NCBI GenBank assembly: GCA_023634235.1
Contig: JAMKCF010000008.1
Span: forward strand, 7,400,676 to 7,464,675
Direction of reading: 5' to 3'
Source: Pisaster brevispinus
Lineage: Eukaryota > Echinodermata > Asteroidea > Forcipulatida > Asteriidae
Length of the DNA stretch: 64,000 nt
Shown here: positions 12,376 to 25,094 of the stretch, piece after piece
How the letters are laid out: each line of letters begins with the position of its first letter
Position numbering within the stretch: the stretch's first letter is position 1
Notes under the pieces: generated by a model
What the model saw: only the letters and a program-made list of their open reading frames with translations
What the model was told of the DNA's origin: nothing
Database searches by the model: none
Made by a program: the position numbers and the translations under genes

Positions 12376-12731
12376 GCTCCTGTCTCAAAAAAATAATGAG
12401 TGCTTTAATGCACCCTTCAGGTGTGATTAAGCAAAGTTAGAAAACTGCGTACGTCTGTTACTGCATAAATATTAATTGTACACATTTTTGTTTTGAGAGA
12501 ACAGTATCAGATAATTAATTATTTTGTAGTTTATGCGCAGTCTGCACAGCTATTAATCAAATTCAACCTTCATGCAAACTGACTTTTTTTTTTCTTTCAT
12601 GATATAGCGACAGCATTTTATACAAATACACTTTGATCAGGAAACAGTCGCAGCCCATTAAAGTGAAGTTTGGGTTTATTGGGTGAAAACAGTTGTTGTC
12701 TTCTGCTAGTGTGCAACCCTTTTACACTGTC

Positions 12732-12879
12732 CAGGGCTGATACTTCACGTCAATTGAAGCCCCGGGTCATTGCCTCGGTGCCCCTTAAAATGCTCTAGCT
12801 GAAGTTTACATTCTCCTTCATAGAGTTGCCCAAGGAAATACTGCCTTGCCCTTTTCGTGAACAAAATGTCAGGCCTGGC
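12732..12879 (-). repeat. MITE family M2, diverged copy
   Basis: The ends CAGGGCTGATACTTC and TGTCAGGCCTGG bracket blocks shared with 31387-31556, including GGTCATTGCC...CGGTGCCCCTT and CTTGCCCTTTTC. The element is in the orientation opposite to the copy at 20330. Confidence 0.5.
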
Positions 12880-13443
12880 TGTCGACTTTAAGACTTTAGA
12901 GACCTGTAAGACTTTAGAGACCATGCCAGCCACAAACTGTTGTACCAAAATGCGTGGAGCGGCTGCAAACAGCCGTAAGATTTGGCTTACTGCCACTTAA
13001 TCAAAAAAGGTCCAAATTATGCCCTAATTTTAATTTTGTATTGTTTCTGATGTAGACAGTTTATCTTTAGAAAATTGTATAACTAAAACAAAAATGTAAT
13101 TAGTTCATACTATTTTTTCAGACTTTCTTGAAACCAAAGTATTGTCAAAAAATCAATCAACAATGTTCGCCATGTCTGGGCGCATGGTGATTTTACAGAA
13201 CTGTATGGTCTCTAAAAGGTTTCAACAAAAAGCATACGCCATGGATTATGTGTCCATTAATGTATAATGATGAGCTTATTTCCTGCCATAGCTGGAGGGA
13301 GACCTCTAACCCAATCCCCATCCCCCATCCATCATCCGGCAGTTTTCAACAGTTTCTGTCTTTCTCTCACCATTTAAGACTTGATCTCTGCGCCATCTAC
13401 TGTCCGTTTACTTGGGTAAACTCCAAGGGTGGCTTGCACTTAA

Positions 13444-13578
13444 GCCATATCCAAATTGGCGGCTAGAGATACGGCTATGACTTTTACTAAAAGGGTGTTG
13501 CTAAGGACGTACTATACTTCAAGGCATGACGGCGGGGAAATCTAACCGTAGCTGTAGTCGCCAATTCAGACACGGCCT
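13444..13578. repeat. Foldback element, GGCGGCTA family, copy 3
   Basis: CAAATTGGCGGCTAGAGATA is mirrored by CTGTAGTCGCCAATTCAGAC. The centre ACTATACTTCAAGGCATGA matches copy 2. Confidence 0.7.
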
Positions 13579-15400
13579 AATGCAAGCTCACAGGAATCAA
13601 AAAGCTAGTTTTTCCGAATGTTCTTGACTTGAGGTCTGTTATTGATATTAAAAAAATGTTCAACATATGGAGTCACTAAAGCAATTCAGAAAAGCAGATG
13701 TTTTTATTATATTCCTTCTACATCTTTTGCACTCCTTGCCTGGTGATTGCTTCCCCTCCAGCCTACAATCTAGACTGTTTGAAGAGGAATATCAGGAATA
13801 TCAATACCTGCCTTCAACTCCCCATGAGTTGTTGTCATCCTTAGTGATTTTCTTCTTGTAGCCCCCTTACTAAGAGTGGCTGTAAGCCTTGTTTGGGGGG
13901 AAACTTGCATTTAAAACAAATAAATAATTTGTTTAAAGGAGAGAATTAGAATATATGTACATTATGCTTCCCAAAAACAAGGATCACCTTTCAGGTTTAA
14001 CATGTAGACTGTACATGTACACTGTGTTTGTGTGATGTACACTAACAAACCGTTGATCATTCAGCAAGGAAGCAGGGGGTCTGTAAAAGCTGCTGCACAT
14101 CAGCTGTGCAGCCGGTTCACCGGAGTTTTTCTACGTCTATCGAAACGTTCCATAAATTGTTTGAATTTTGTGAATGATCCTGGCCTGAGGGACGGCCTTG
14201 GAAATGTCCTGAACCTTAGGGATCGTATAGATTTAGTGTAGTGGATGTCATATGTTAAAGTAGGACCTGAACATCAGGCATGCGATTTCTCAGGGGGGTT
14301 TTTTCTTCCAGATTTCAGGATTTTCTCAAAATCTCCTTGAGCCTTCAAATTTTCTGGAAGGACGTAAAGCAGTCGCCGAAGGGAGACAGAAATAGTCCAC
14401 ATTGTGTCCATCAAGCCTGTAGTTTTTTTGTGTCTCTGGTGACGCACAAATTCTGTAACCCTCCTGAATTGGTAACATCTAGTGGGAGGTTCTGGGTCTA
14501 GAATAAAGGGGAACCCAGGGCTGGAAGCCATGGTTCCAGGAATTGTTCACCTCCGTCATATTTCATACCTAATACATGCAGGTTATACATGTGTAACTAT
14601 GTGCATGTATAGAGCTAGGAAACTCAACATGCTCAAAGACAAACTTTCACCAAAAATTAACAACTCCTATTAAACATAAGTATGGAAAAAAAACAATATA
14701 TTTTTATACAGTCGGCAGCAAAAGCCTTACCTTTCAAAGTTTCTTTTATTTCCCACTCAACTAAGGCGTTGAATAAGAGACACTCTGGTATGTAAAATTT
14801 TAACGAACAAACTGTCAGTCACTGTATAATTGATTGGCATTTCATTCAGAATGGCTTAGTTGCCATGCATGCAGCCCAGGGAAGTATAAATATCTGACGT
14901 ATGCAAAATACCAAAAAAAAAAAAAAAAATCATGATAATTTTTACTGTCTCGATCTCCAGGGCGGAAATGATGTATATATTGAGACAGTTGTGGAAGAGA
15001 CCACACGCCTCGTTCTTTCCCCCCCCCCCTTCGTTTGCCACCTTTTCACCTGTCAACAGTCCTCCCCCCCCCCCCTCCCCCCCGGCATTTGCACAAAGGC
15101 GACATGCTAACAGGGGGAGGCAGAGCCAGTGAGGGGAGGAAGAGACGATGACGGCCGGACAAAAGGCTGCGTCGTCCTTAACGATGGCCGTCATTGAATC
15201 ACGCCATTACGCGTATTGATCAGGACTTGTTACCATCAGATAAGTTCATAGGCTGCTGTTACTGTGGGGATTTACACCATCTATGTTTGATGGCTGTATT
15301 GCTCATTGGTGTACGCAACAAAAAGCCCGGCTGAATTTCTATTAAAAAAACCTGCAATTTTGACACGTCAACAGTTAGATAATGTAATTTTAAAACTTAT

Positions 15401-15809
15401 CAGGGCTCCAATTTGGGAGATCTTGTGGCTCAAAATGTTTACTGGACCGAAATTCTTCTTACAAGACCAGAATCAAAATAAGAAAAAACTTCCTGACCCA
15501 GTTTAACATGTATTTAAGTTAACTGTTTTTGTTTGAACAAGCGCTATAAGACATGTAAGAGAGCATTGATTTCATTTGTCTTTATGGGTATTAAGTATAC
15601 TTCATTATGTCACTACTCAGTAGAATTGAAAGGTATGTTATCAGACTCAAAAACAACATTTGAACTTTTAATTTTTTGTTCAAGTTGTTACACAGTGCGG
15701 TATTATTCTTTGTTAATAGTCAATTAAAAAAACACAAGACCGTCGGACTTGTCCGGTCAAGAGTTTACTCGCCCAACACCAAAACTACTGGCCTAAAATT
15801 TGAGCCCTG
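15401..15809. repeat. MITE family M3 (hAT-like ends), copy 2
   Basis: The ends CAGGGCTCCAATTTGGG and CTAAAATTTGAGCCCTG give the same 409-bp length as the copy at 10881, in the same orientation, with the same internal blocks. Matching lengths despite many substitutions support these element limits. Confidence 0.75.
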
Positions 15810-16932
15810 CCTATCAAAAAGGATCAATGGGTAATTCCACGGTAACGGAATTACAAATCAGAGATTTTTGGGTGATCTTGATGGTGGCCTACAAGTGCAT
15901 GTTCAGTATGCTCATGTTATTTTGCAAAAACGTGGCACACAGCAGAACATTTCGCTCATGTAATTTATCTGATTTGTGCCTTGGGCTTAAGCCTTTTTCT
16001 AAGCAGCCCGCACAAGGGTAGTAAACTGCTCTTTTAACTTGCCCAAAGGATGTTTAAGTGGCCCAGAATGTCTGAACATGTTTTGTCGCAAAGTTACGTT
16101 TCAAATGTACCTGGTGTCCATTGGTGATTGGCACTGCAATTGGGTTTGTTTTAGGAAATCAATTTACATTCACAGCCAAACACACCAAAGAAAATTTCAA
16201 CTCTTTTCATTTGATTAAAAAAAACCATCACATCCACTGGAAAAGAGCAAAATATTAATATTTTAATCAGGTAGAACTGCAGATTTTTAGTAACCGTTTA
16301 AAAACCGAAAATGTGGGGTTTTTTGTTTTGGTTTTTTTAACACTTGCCTGCCTAACATACTTTAAGCCGGGCTAGTATAGTAGACAGGCTTAAGGTGCAA
16401 ACCATGCTGTTAGTATATGTAAAGATATGCTTAGAACCAGTTATAGTACACTGCATCGTTATTATTGTGCTACACAAGACCCCAATTTCATAAAGCAGTT
16501 AAGCAGAACGATGTGGGTTATCAAGAAATTTGCTTAGCTAAACTTTTCAGTGAACGTGTCGCGACGGTATGACAAGACAACAAATCATTTGACAATGAAC
16601 CATGACGGTAAACAATTTGTGAATGAGATTAGAATGATGTCTGATACAATGTCTCGCTCAATCGCAATTGATCGCTCAATTTGAATTCCTTAGACTAAAC
16701 CAAGTATTGCTATACTGTCACATGGTTAGGGACAATTAGCATTGCAACCTCCAGATAAGCAGAGACTGGTACCCTTGTGCTGGTATCCTTGTGAGAAATT
16801 GTGTACGGGTGTTTGCCGTCACTTATGTAACTAAGAAAAAGCTTTCCACTCTATACCATGTGACATAGCAACAATGGGGTCAGTCGGAGAAATTCTAAAA
16901 GAGCATTCACTTGTGACCGGACATTATTTGTG

Positions 16933-17345
16933 GCGTGTCATGGCCGAGCGGATAAGAACACCGTACTCAAATTCTGGAGTTTCAAATCAGCAGAGTGTGG
17001 GTTCGAGTCCCATTGTGACCCTTGTGTCCTTAAGAAAGACACTTTTCACCATTATTGCTGCATCCTTCGGATGGGATGTTTACTAAAGCCATTGGTGCCG
17101 TGTGTTGTGTAATGCACGTAAAAGAACCCAGTGCACTTATCTTAAAGAGAAGGGGTCCGCCCCGGTGTTCCTGGTTTGATTGGCAGCATATTGCGCCACA
17201 GCACCTTGTAAAACCATTACATGGTGCTATGTAAAGGAATAGGTCTCATACTTCAAAACGTAGCTCTGCTTACCTTGCAGGATAAATACTGTAGCGCTTA
17301 GAAGCGTTGTATTAAGCGCGGTATAAATGTAAACTATTATCATTG
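16933..17345 (+). repeat. SINE-C, most complete copy (tRNA-Leu-type head, body, GCGC tail)
   Basis: The head GTGTCATGGCCGAGCGG is a near-perfect class II (Leu/Ser-type) A box, with the B box GGGTTCGAGTCCC at about 17000-17012. The body starts CTTGTGTCCTTAAGAAAGAC and contains TTATTGCTGCATCCTTCGG, AAAGAACCCAGTGCAC and GAGAAGGGGTCCGCC. The tail has GTAGCGCTTAGAAGCG and TATTAAGCGCGGTATAAATG, then AT-rich sequence. Head, conserved body and tail in order are the anatomy of a tRNA-derived SINE. The family also appears at 12054, 49800 (reverse) and 58255. Confidence 0.8.
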
Positions 17346-18082
17346 AAATCTAACACACAAGCGGCTTAGTGGCTGGTTAACCGTTCTTCCTGCCAAGTGA
17401 TATTTTAACGAGACTGATCATTAATCATCCGTTTTGGCAGTCTCCCTTTAATCTTTCTCCCCCACTGCACGCACGCTGAGACGCTGCGTTGGAAGTGTCA
17501 AAATATTCATTAAGAGTGGTGCCGAGAAATTGATAACATTTGAGTCACATAATCTGGCGGAACATTGCAGCTGCTGTCCGCAGACGGCAAAATCCCACCA
17601 TGTCGAAGCGAGTTAATGCCACGCTTGTCCTTAGCGGATAACAAACATGATTATAAATTCGATCGTTTTTTGTTTCCAATGTTCTGTTTTCGTTCGGTGC
17701 AGGGGGGTATTAATTGTTTACACAACTGTAAATTCTGAGGTTTAAATTATAATTGGTTTTTGGGAAGAATGTTTTCATTCCAATCATCTTCTTTCTCAAT
17801 TAACACATCTTAACCACTCGGCCTGTGAAAATTTCATCAGATAAAAGAAATTTAAGGTTTTTTTTCAACAGGGATTTCTAAATTGAACATGGCCGTGTTT
17901 CAGTTTGTTTGTAAACCAATGAGCAATTGAGACAGTCTCAAGTTTATCAAGAGTAACTTTTGAGTTTACAAATTATTCATGGGTTTGATTTGTTTATTTT
18001 TTTAATATCTGTTTATACATCATTCATTTAAAGAACCTCATTGGCTTGCACCACATCAGCCTGCAAGTACAAGTGAGTGTAT

Positions 18083-18160
18083 AGGGTAATAGGTTGTCCT
18101 AGTGGCTTCTTTCCCCACCTTCAGTGGACCCTGGTTCGAGTCCTGCCCAGGCCTGCGTGT
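18083..18160 (+). repeat. tRNA-like SINE fragment (possibly SINE-D)
   Basis: A B-box-like CTGGTTCGAGTCCTGCCCAG preceded by a weak A box (GTTGTCCTAGTGGC) and followed by GTGTGGACTGACTTTCCAG resembles the head of the element at 34985. It ends directly against an M1 MITE. Confidence 0.4.
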
Positions 18161-18184
18161 GGACTGACTTTCCAGTCCCTACCT

Positions 18185-18350
18185 GGGCCCAATTTCATGG
18201 CTCTGCTTATACCGCCGAATTCTTCATTTACGATCACCATTCTCTGCTTACTGTGCAAGCGCCGAATTTCTGCGCTAGCTGTGTAAGCGAACATTCCTAG
18301 CAACATGGACTTCACACCCGCACAAGCCAAAATTCCCCGCTAACCTGTGA
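18185..18350. repeat. MITE family M1, copy
   Basis: GGGCCCAATTTCATGGCTCTGCT at the start is the M1 terminus. The copy contains GCCGAATTTCTGCGCTAGC and ends in a decayed inverted match near GTGAAATAATGCC. M1 is best seen at 56212-56408. Confidence 0.6.
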
Positions 18351-19337
18351 AATAATGCCTGATGTAAGCAAGTCTTTCCCTGCTGCCTTAAGCATCGATT
18401 CTTTGCATCTCCTTTTCACAGGAACCTTCAGGCCTACAGGTTTCAGGGCAGCACTAACAACTATGTCAATACTAAGTACATGTACATTAATCAAGGGTTT
18501 AGTTACTCTTAAAGATTAAAGAGTGCAGAAGGTGCAAGATGGGCAACTCAGGCTTAAATGTGAAATGTGCACTGGACGCCATTTCAGTAAGCAACTCATT
18601 CTGATCAATATATCAGTGCAGACAATGGCCATTAATATAGTGATATAACAAAACATTTGCTTGCTGAAATGTCGCTGATGTCGAATTCACGTTCCTACAA
18701 TAGATACAGCACCAGTTTCCCACCTTGCGCCTTCGGCACTCTGTAATCTTTGGTTGCTTTACAACCAGAGTTGGCAACTTAAGTCTGCGAGTCGGACTTG
18801 AGTTGCACAATTTTGGGAGACTTGATGTGAGACTTGACCCCAAAGACTCGACAGACGCGATGACAAACCCTGCTTTACATAAAAATGGTTCAATTACACA
18901 TCATCCCGAGCATTATTAGTTCTGCATGAAATGCAACCGGCTTTGAGAAAATGAAGACAGCACACATGGATGCTTATGTTTCAAGCTTTGGTTTCCAGTG
19001 GAAGGAAGTGACGAGCCTAATATTGTATCATTTGTACGCCATATGGAAAACCAAAGAATCTTCAATAGAGCTGTGTAGTTCATAAACTGTAGGCCTAGAC
19101 AAACCTTTGAGGATTTGTGGGAAGTATTCGGGGATGTGGGAGGACCTCTAATTGAACACACACACAGTTCATGTGATAATCCAGGGTCATATTTTGGTAA
19201 TGACCCCCCAAAATTGTGTAATTTCTATTTCAAAGCTGACTTGTTATAAAGATGGTAATGTTAGTAAGCACCCTGCGAAATTATTTTGTCTGAAATGCCC
19301 TCATCGATTAGAAATTAAACAAAATATTTGAACCTGA

Positions 19338-19371
19338 GAATTGATTCATGCGTGAAGCATTTCTCAGATTT
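19338..19371. repeat. Central hairpin of a decayed M4-like MITE
   Basis: TGAGAATTGATTCATG followed by CGTGAAGCATTTCTCA is an imperfect palindrome equivalent to the centres of the M4 copies at 6489 and 34185. The flanks (about 19160-19780) share scattered blocks such as CAACCTGTGAAAACTTCATC, but the ends are not clear. Confidence 0.5.
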
Positions 19372-20329
19372 CTGAAGTGTCTGTAAGGGAATACTGCGGC
19401 CAGAGATGCGGTTGGTACCCTGTCACTACTCCAAATGCGGATGGATTCTACATAATGAAAATATCCAGGACAGTTTTTTGCTGTTTTCTCAACAAGTAGA
19501 CACTGTATTCAACGGAAACTGTCACAGGTGACGCTGATTATATCTTTCTTGATAGTTTGGCAATAAATCAGCATTACGTTAACAGAAACCAATCTATGAC
19601 CCCCACCTCTATAAGAAAGTACAATTGCTCCTTTGAAGAGTACAGGCACATGTGGCTCTGTTTCCACCCTCTAGCTTTCAATTAAGACACCTTCCAACCA
19701 ACCTGTGAAAACTTCATCAAATTAGCTGATCCTTGGGGAAACGGCGCAAAAAGGTTTTTGTCAGGGATTTTGCGAGCATTCATAGGCCGGCCGTTTATTT
19801 TGAGTACGGCAATCAAAATAAACAGCAGTTAATTTTTAGGGACTTCACATGCTATTACTCAACTTTGACAGTTTTTGCACATCAAAGGTAAATATTTTTC
19901 TGGCGGACTGTTGCTGGTATGGCATTTTTTTCATCAGTGAGCTACATATGAGATTGAAATCAATCCATTCTCTTTTCGGAAGTTGCAAATAATGTACCAT
20001 GTACCTGTACATGTAGGGCACAACGTACCCACATGCTCCAGTTTGAGATGGGATGTGAACCAGGGTTCATAGAACCTGAGGCCTAGGTATGGAAAGTAAC
20101 CTTACACTCTTTGTGGCCTGTTTTTTTCCAAGATGGTGAACCCTGATAACCAGAATTCAGGGCAAGATGTATTCAGTGCCATGGTGCTGTAATACCGATT
20201 CTGAGAAAATGTTGCTACCCTAGTTGAGTGCAGTGGACGTGACTTAAATTCTGCAAGTGGGATTCAAACCAGTGCCCATTGAAGTAGCAGGCAGGAGAGA
20301 TTAACCCTACCTGACCTCTGGTGTTATTG

Positions 20330-20497
20330 CAGGCCTTAAATTTCACCTTTGAGAGGGCAAGACCTTTTTTATTTTGCAACAGGCACTTCCATTGGACAAT
20401 CTGAAAGTCTAATGGGAAACTTTTGAAGGAGCACCAAGGCCGAGACCAGGGCATTAGAGGCATTGCCCTCAGTGGCCTCCATGTAATTCCAGGCTTG
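20330..20497 (+). repeat. MITE family M2, clear copy
   Basis: The ends CAGGCCTTAAATTTC and GTAATTCCAGGCTTG are inverted relative to each other. Inside are GAGAGGGCAAGACC, CACTTCCATTGGACAATCTG and GGAGCACCAAGGCCGAGACC. About 168 bp with no coding capacity. Confidence 0.65.
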
Positions 20498-21487
20498 TTA
20501 TTGACACCCATGCCGTAAATGGCCTTTGATAAAGTGCACTTCCAAGAGCAGACAGCACTGAGCTTTCAGGAGGGGCAGCCATGGCACTTGCCGTAGGTAT
20601 CTTCAGGTCTTGGGTTAACTCCTCTTTCGGGGTTCCTTGAAAGATAAACTGAGCTGTTTAGACCATCCCTGGCCCAGCTGTGGTCACAAGATCCAATGAT
20701 AATGTAATCCTATGACATCAGTTATGCCGCTGGGATTCGAACCAGGGTAAAAAAAAAATAGGCTCAAAACTCGATCCCCACTAATAAACACAAGTATTTT
20801 TACATATTCCCTGAAGGAATCGGAAGCTATGTAAATAAACGTATATTTCTGGCTCAGCGAGGGAGTAACAAAATCCAGAGACTGTTATCGTATGACATCT
20901 CAATTCTGCAGATGAGAACGTGGTATTAGACCTAAATACACATGAGATGCTCGCACAATGATGCTCAGTAGAACACCAGATGTCGTCTCCTAGCTCTGTG
21001 ACTACATCGTTAATGCCTGGACTTTAAAAACCCATGGTTTCCTCGTCTTGGAAATGTTCGTAATTGATTTGTAAATATTTTTTTAGGTGCTCAGTTACAG
21101 GCTCTTGTAATGATTGTGCCGAAGTGGCTTAAATTTGTAAACAAATTTTTATTATTTTTTTTTTTTCTTTTGCCCTTTTTTTTCCCCTGTTCGTGGGGGG
21201 GGGTGTTTGTTTGTTTTTTTTGTTTTTTTTAATAAAGTGCAAAAGTGAACAAAAACCGCTGAGGATGTTAACTATAAGAGCTGATAAGCTAGAGATGTTG
21301 GCAAGACCTGAAATTTTTTTTTTACTAAGAACTAAAGATTCATTAAACATGAGACAACCCAAGACTTTGTCAGCCTCATCTTCTACAAATCTTACTACAA
21401 ATCCATGTGTCTCAGACTGAGGTCGAGGGCTCACTTTCATGGACTTAGTAGATATCCATCATGCAAAGTAAGATTTTTATATTAGTC

Positions 21488-21596
21488 CAAATGCGGTTGA
21501 AAAGTTTACTAGAGCTGGATTTGAACCTTTGGATTAACGTGTCGGCACTCTATCAACTGAGCTGTCAAGCCCTATGTTGGCGGTCTCCCTATTTTG
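21488..21596 (-). repeat. SINE-B: tRNA-like repeat, copy 2 (reverse)
   Basis: On the minus strand the order is TAGGGAGACCGCCAACATAG, an A box ACAGCTCAGTTGATAGAG, a GTTAATCC anticodon arm and a B box GGTTCAAATCC. It matches the copies at 5938 and 57915. Confidence 0.7.
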
Positions 21597-23439
21597 TCAA
21601 TTTTAATTGCTAAGCAAAGTGTGATGTCACAATACAAAAATCACTGTGGTAATGTTGGCAACACTCATCTTGGGATGAATCTCAAAGTTTGTGAAATCGA
21701 ACCCGACAATATGTGTACCATAACAGGCAATTTGCTTGTCACTTGTTTCTTGATGTTTGCGTAGAAGATAATTGTTCTCAGTTTATTAACGAACACGGAG
21801 ACAAACCGCTACAGTGATCAACCTTCAATTTTTCTTTATCCGTACTTAAAGACAAAATATTCTGGTAATTATCACAAAACAAATAATTAGTTTTAGTTTG
21901 AAAGTTTCTCGGATTAAAAAATTCATACTAGTAAACAATCCACCAGAGAGATAATATCCGTCTGAAATATAGTAAATATCTTTTTCAGACCCCCGAAACC
22001 ATACATGCCTGTTTCTATTGCGGCAATCAAAATAAGTAGGTATGTGAACGTACTCCCTAAGAAGACATAAAACCCAAACAGGATCATGCCCTGGATTTGT
22101 TGTATGTGTTGTATGTGTTGATTGAAAACTAAGAATGGGAAAAAAAGTACTCCTCCAAAAAGTAGTGATGTTTAGTATACCTTTAATTTTGGTGCAGAAC
22201 AAAGATTTTGAGACGGTTGTTAGAATGATGGACTGACTGTTAATGGAACTTTGCTTTGTAAATTACGAAAAATGGAAGAGATCATGTTAATTTGCAGGTA
22301 TTTTTAGAAACTGTAAAGTGATATGATCAGCTGTTGGTTTGTTTGCTTCATGTTAGGCACACAAGAGTCTTATATCTGGCCTATGAAATTTTATTTTCTG
22401 TGCGTCAGTGTTTTAGCATACGTCCCCCGTCACCCATAAATCTGTGATATTATTCACATGCTCTCTGGGAAGGAGAGTGTCGCAATACCGGATTATCCAC
22501 CCAAATGACCCTGGCAGGATTCTGAGGTCTGGCCTCAGACTACCCGCAGGGTCATCTTTTGACATTATCAGCATCCACGGTGGTACCGATCTCCTCGGAG
22601 TTGGAGGGGGGCGATCACTCCTCCTTTACTGTGCGGATCTTTCTCCCTCTCTCTCTCTCCATGGTCTGACTTCAGGGATGCTGACGCGGTGAAATGGAAT
22701 GCCCCAACGATGTCTCTCCGATCGGAGAAGTGGGTTAATGCATTCTGGGAGATTTGCTGGTGATAATTGGAGACGAGTTGGTACAGTCCATTCGTCTCCC
22801 GATAACGTCATATTGTAAACCCAATTGGCTCTCTCTCTCTCTCTCTCTCTTTGAATATTGCTTCATCAACATTAAAGGTTTTTTGGGGTGGTTTTTTTTT
22901 TCTTTCCACAATAATCAAAAAAGAATTTGATGCGGATGTCTCCAGATGACGTAGAGAAATTCTGTCTAACCTCCTTTTCGCAATCATTTTTATTCCTGTG
23001 CAAATCCTTCCCCAAAAAAGCAAATGCGGTCGACTCTTGAAGCGGGTACTCCATCAAATGCTCTGGCAGTACATGTACATGTTTTATTAAATAATGGTTT
23101 GAGATCCATCATCCTCTCAACAGAGACTGTCCGTGTTATTTCCTGTCTTGTTCTTCCCCAAACGACTGCAAAGGTAGAATTTTGTCAAGTCTTGTTGTGT
23201 GGCATCATGGCGTTTGTCTGGGTGGCTTTCAAGCAAACACTTCTAAATTCGTACCCCCCTACTCTGTCTTCCATTCAAATGTCTTGTATTAAAAGGAGCA
23301 GAAATTGTTTTTCAGTTCACAGAACTGGCTTGGAATTCTCTGTAGCATTTACAGCTTTTTCAAAATGTGTATAATACGATTGGACATCAATTCTTATTGT
23401 GGAGACCAATGCTTTTCTTTATCATGGCTATATGCCCAG

Positions 23440-23660
23440 ATCTAATAATAATAACAATATAGTCTTAAATAGCGCACGTATCCACCAATAAGGTGCTCAA
23501 GGTGCTTGAACAAAGAGAAACACTTTTTAGGGTAGGATTTGATTTTTATTTTTTTTAATGAATAATGAGACCGATTTGTACATAGATAATATGTATATAT
23601 ATTTATATATCTATTTATACCGCGCTTAATACTTTGTTTCTGAGCGCTGTGGTGCTGATT
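23440..23660 (-). repeat. SINE-C-like 3' part with (TTA)n tail, reverse
   Basis: AATAATAATAACAATATAG at the left and TATACCGCGCTTAATAC near 23620 are the reverse of the tail of the copy at 16933 (TATTAAGCGCGGTATAAATG ... TTATTATT). The intervening sequence is AT-rich and may hold a second insertion. Confidence 0.45.
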
Positions 23661-23673
23661 TCTGAGAAGACTA

Positions 23674-23848
23674 TAGACCTTTATCATGGTGCGGCCATCT
23701 TAATATCTCCCATTCAAATCAATGTAACCAAACCGAGGCTGGAAGGAGAAATAGTCTGGTTCCTTTTTCTACAAGGAATGTTAGCAATCATCACTGTTAT
23801 TGGATACAGGTAACACGACTAAGATAGTGGCAGCATGATAAAGGTCTA
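23674..23848. repeat. TA-flanked MITE, about 171 bp
   Basis: TAGACCTTTATCATG at the left is exactly mirrored by CATGATAAAGGTCTA at the right, and inner GCCATCTTA pairs with the AAGATAGTGGC region. TA at both borders is compatible with a Tc1/mariner-type target duplication. It lies about 420 bp upstream of junctophilin exon 2. Confidence 0.75.
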
Positions 23849-24271
23849 TTAAGTCACCAAAATACAAAGATACAAAATTACAAAAAAAACGAATTAACAA
23901 AAGCAGAAAATAAGCATGAGAAAGGTGCAGCACCTTATCAGGGTTTACAAGGTACAAAGTGGATGTTGCAAACTCTCTTATTGTGGTATATTGCTAAGAA
24001 CATTTATCTGCTGAGGAAAAAGTCGAATTTACGTGAGGCGAAACATGTAAACAAACAGGTTTTTCATCATTGTTGTTATTATTGTGTGTATGTATTTCGT
24101 CATTGATGTTCAAAAAACTGCATACAGGCAGTTGAAATAAGATGAAACTGTAAGTGTGATGCGAGACAATTCCATGATTGAAAGTGTCCTCATGCGGTCA
24201 AACATATGGTCAATTTGTTGGGTGGTTACTTTATGCTCTCCTAATGTGTTTATCTTTTGATTTCCAACCAG

Positions 24272-25094
24272 GCATTTTTCAGGGACAATGGGTCGGGGGA
24301 ATGCGCCATGGCTGTGGAATACGCAACAGTGTGCCTTATGGGATGGCCTCCATCGTACGACCGGCCCTCCGTACCTCTCTCACCTCACTGCGGAGTGAAC
24401 ACGAAAATGGATCCATTGCTTCCGTCCCGGATAACTTCGGCCAAAGAGGGGGTTTCGTTCTGGACATCTCCGACGACGGGACGACAGACACGGAGAGTCG
24501 GGGTGGAACGTTTAAACGCGGGGAAGCCGCGCGCGTGAGCAAAGCCCTGATTGGGTTAAGAACCAAACGAAAGAAGGACAAGAACGGCTCTCAGAGTCAC
24601 AAGGACAGCTCTGACAGCACGCAGGGTAGCGTGGCGTCCTTCCGTCCACGACTCAACCATCAGGACTCGTTGAAGAGCAACGAGAGTGAGAGTCGGATGA
24701 GCTCCAGCTCGCTCCAATCCTCCGTCATGGACAGCGACTTTAGTCACCCGAGTCACCTCCATGATGAGGAGGCGACGGGAGACATCACCGAAGTGTTTCT
24801 CGGCGAATGGAAACAGGACAAACGCTCGGGGGTGGGGATCAGCCAGCGCTCGGACGCCTTTCAGTATGCCGGGGAGTGGCACCAGAACAAGCGGCACGGA
24901 TACGGCTGTCTCACGTACCCCGACGGGCACAAGGAAGAGGGGAAGTGGAAGAACAATATCCTGGTGGCTTCGGGGAAAAAGAAACTGTTTGTGATTGGAT
25001 CCAAGCGCATCAGCGATAGGGTGGAGCGGGCAGTGGAAGCGGCAAATCAAGCAGCAATTATTGCCAGACAAAAAGCTGACCTTGCTATATCAAG
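24272..25094 (+). CDS. JPH: Junctophilin exon: MORN VI, joining region, MORN VII-VIII, start of alpha-helix
   Basis: Junctophilins bind plasma-membrane lipids through N-terminal MORN repeats and anchor in the endo/sarcoplasmic reticulum by a C-terminal helix, holding the two membranes together. Residues 1-24 of this exon read GIFQGQWVGGMRHGCGI...SVPYGMA, the family's sixth MORN repeat. RTSLTSLRSEHENGS follows as a conserved start to the joining region, which is Ser-rich with a basic RTKRKKDK cluster. MORN VII (EVFLGEWKQDKRSGVG, from about residue 174) and MORN VIII (YAGEWHQNKRHGYGCLTYPDG, from about 199) come next, then the helix from about 246 (RISDRVERAVEAANQAAIIARQKADLAISR). The acceptor is TTTCCAACCAG/GC and the donor CAAG/GTAGGT. 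It begins with two bases of a split Gly codon and ends with two of a split Arg codon. The ATG at 24178 is intronic. Paralogue number cannot be assigned. Confidence 0.95.

Larger units (their letters stand above)
1..24271 (+). other. Inferred long first intron of the junctophilin gene (5' part outside the window)
   Basis: No open frame in this stretch shows the MORN pattern (G-x-Y/F-x-G-x-W-x-x-G) expected of the first junctophilin exon, which in the family carries the start codon and MORN I-V. The first visible exon opens inside MORN VI with an acceptor at 24270-24271, so an upstream exon must exist. I infer that this whole stretch is intron 1 or part of it. Its contents are mainly dispersed and tandem repeats listed separately. 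Between them are unique AT-rich stretches (for example 361-840, 981-2140, 7000-8240, 9090-10150, 13580-15390, 17350-18080, 21610-23440) in which I see no convincing exon. A nested gene cannot be excluded. Confidence 0.55.

Noticed and set aside
24178..24271. Start of the longest + strand open frame at the MORN exon (ATG 24178)
   Set aside because: The 31 residues before GIFQGQW do not resemble junctophilin, and a good 3' splice site TTTCCAACCAG lies at 24261-24271. The ATG is intronic read-through.
24556..25071. 171-codon open frame antisense to the junctophilin MORN exon
   Set aside because: It is the shadow of the real coding strand; the sense frame matches a known family over its whole length.
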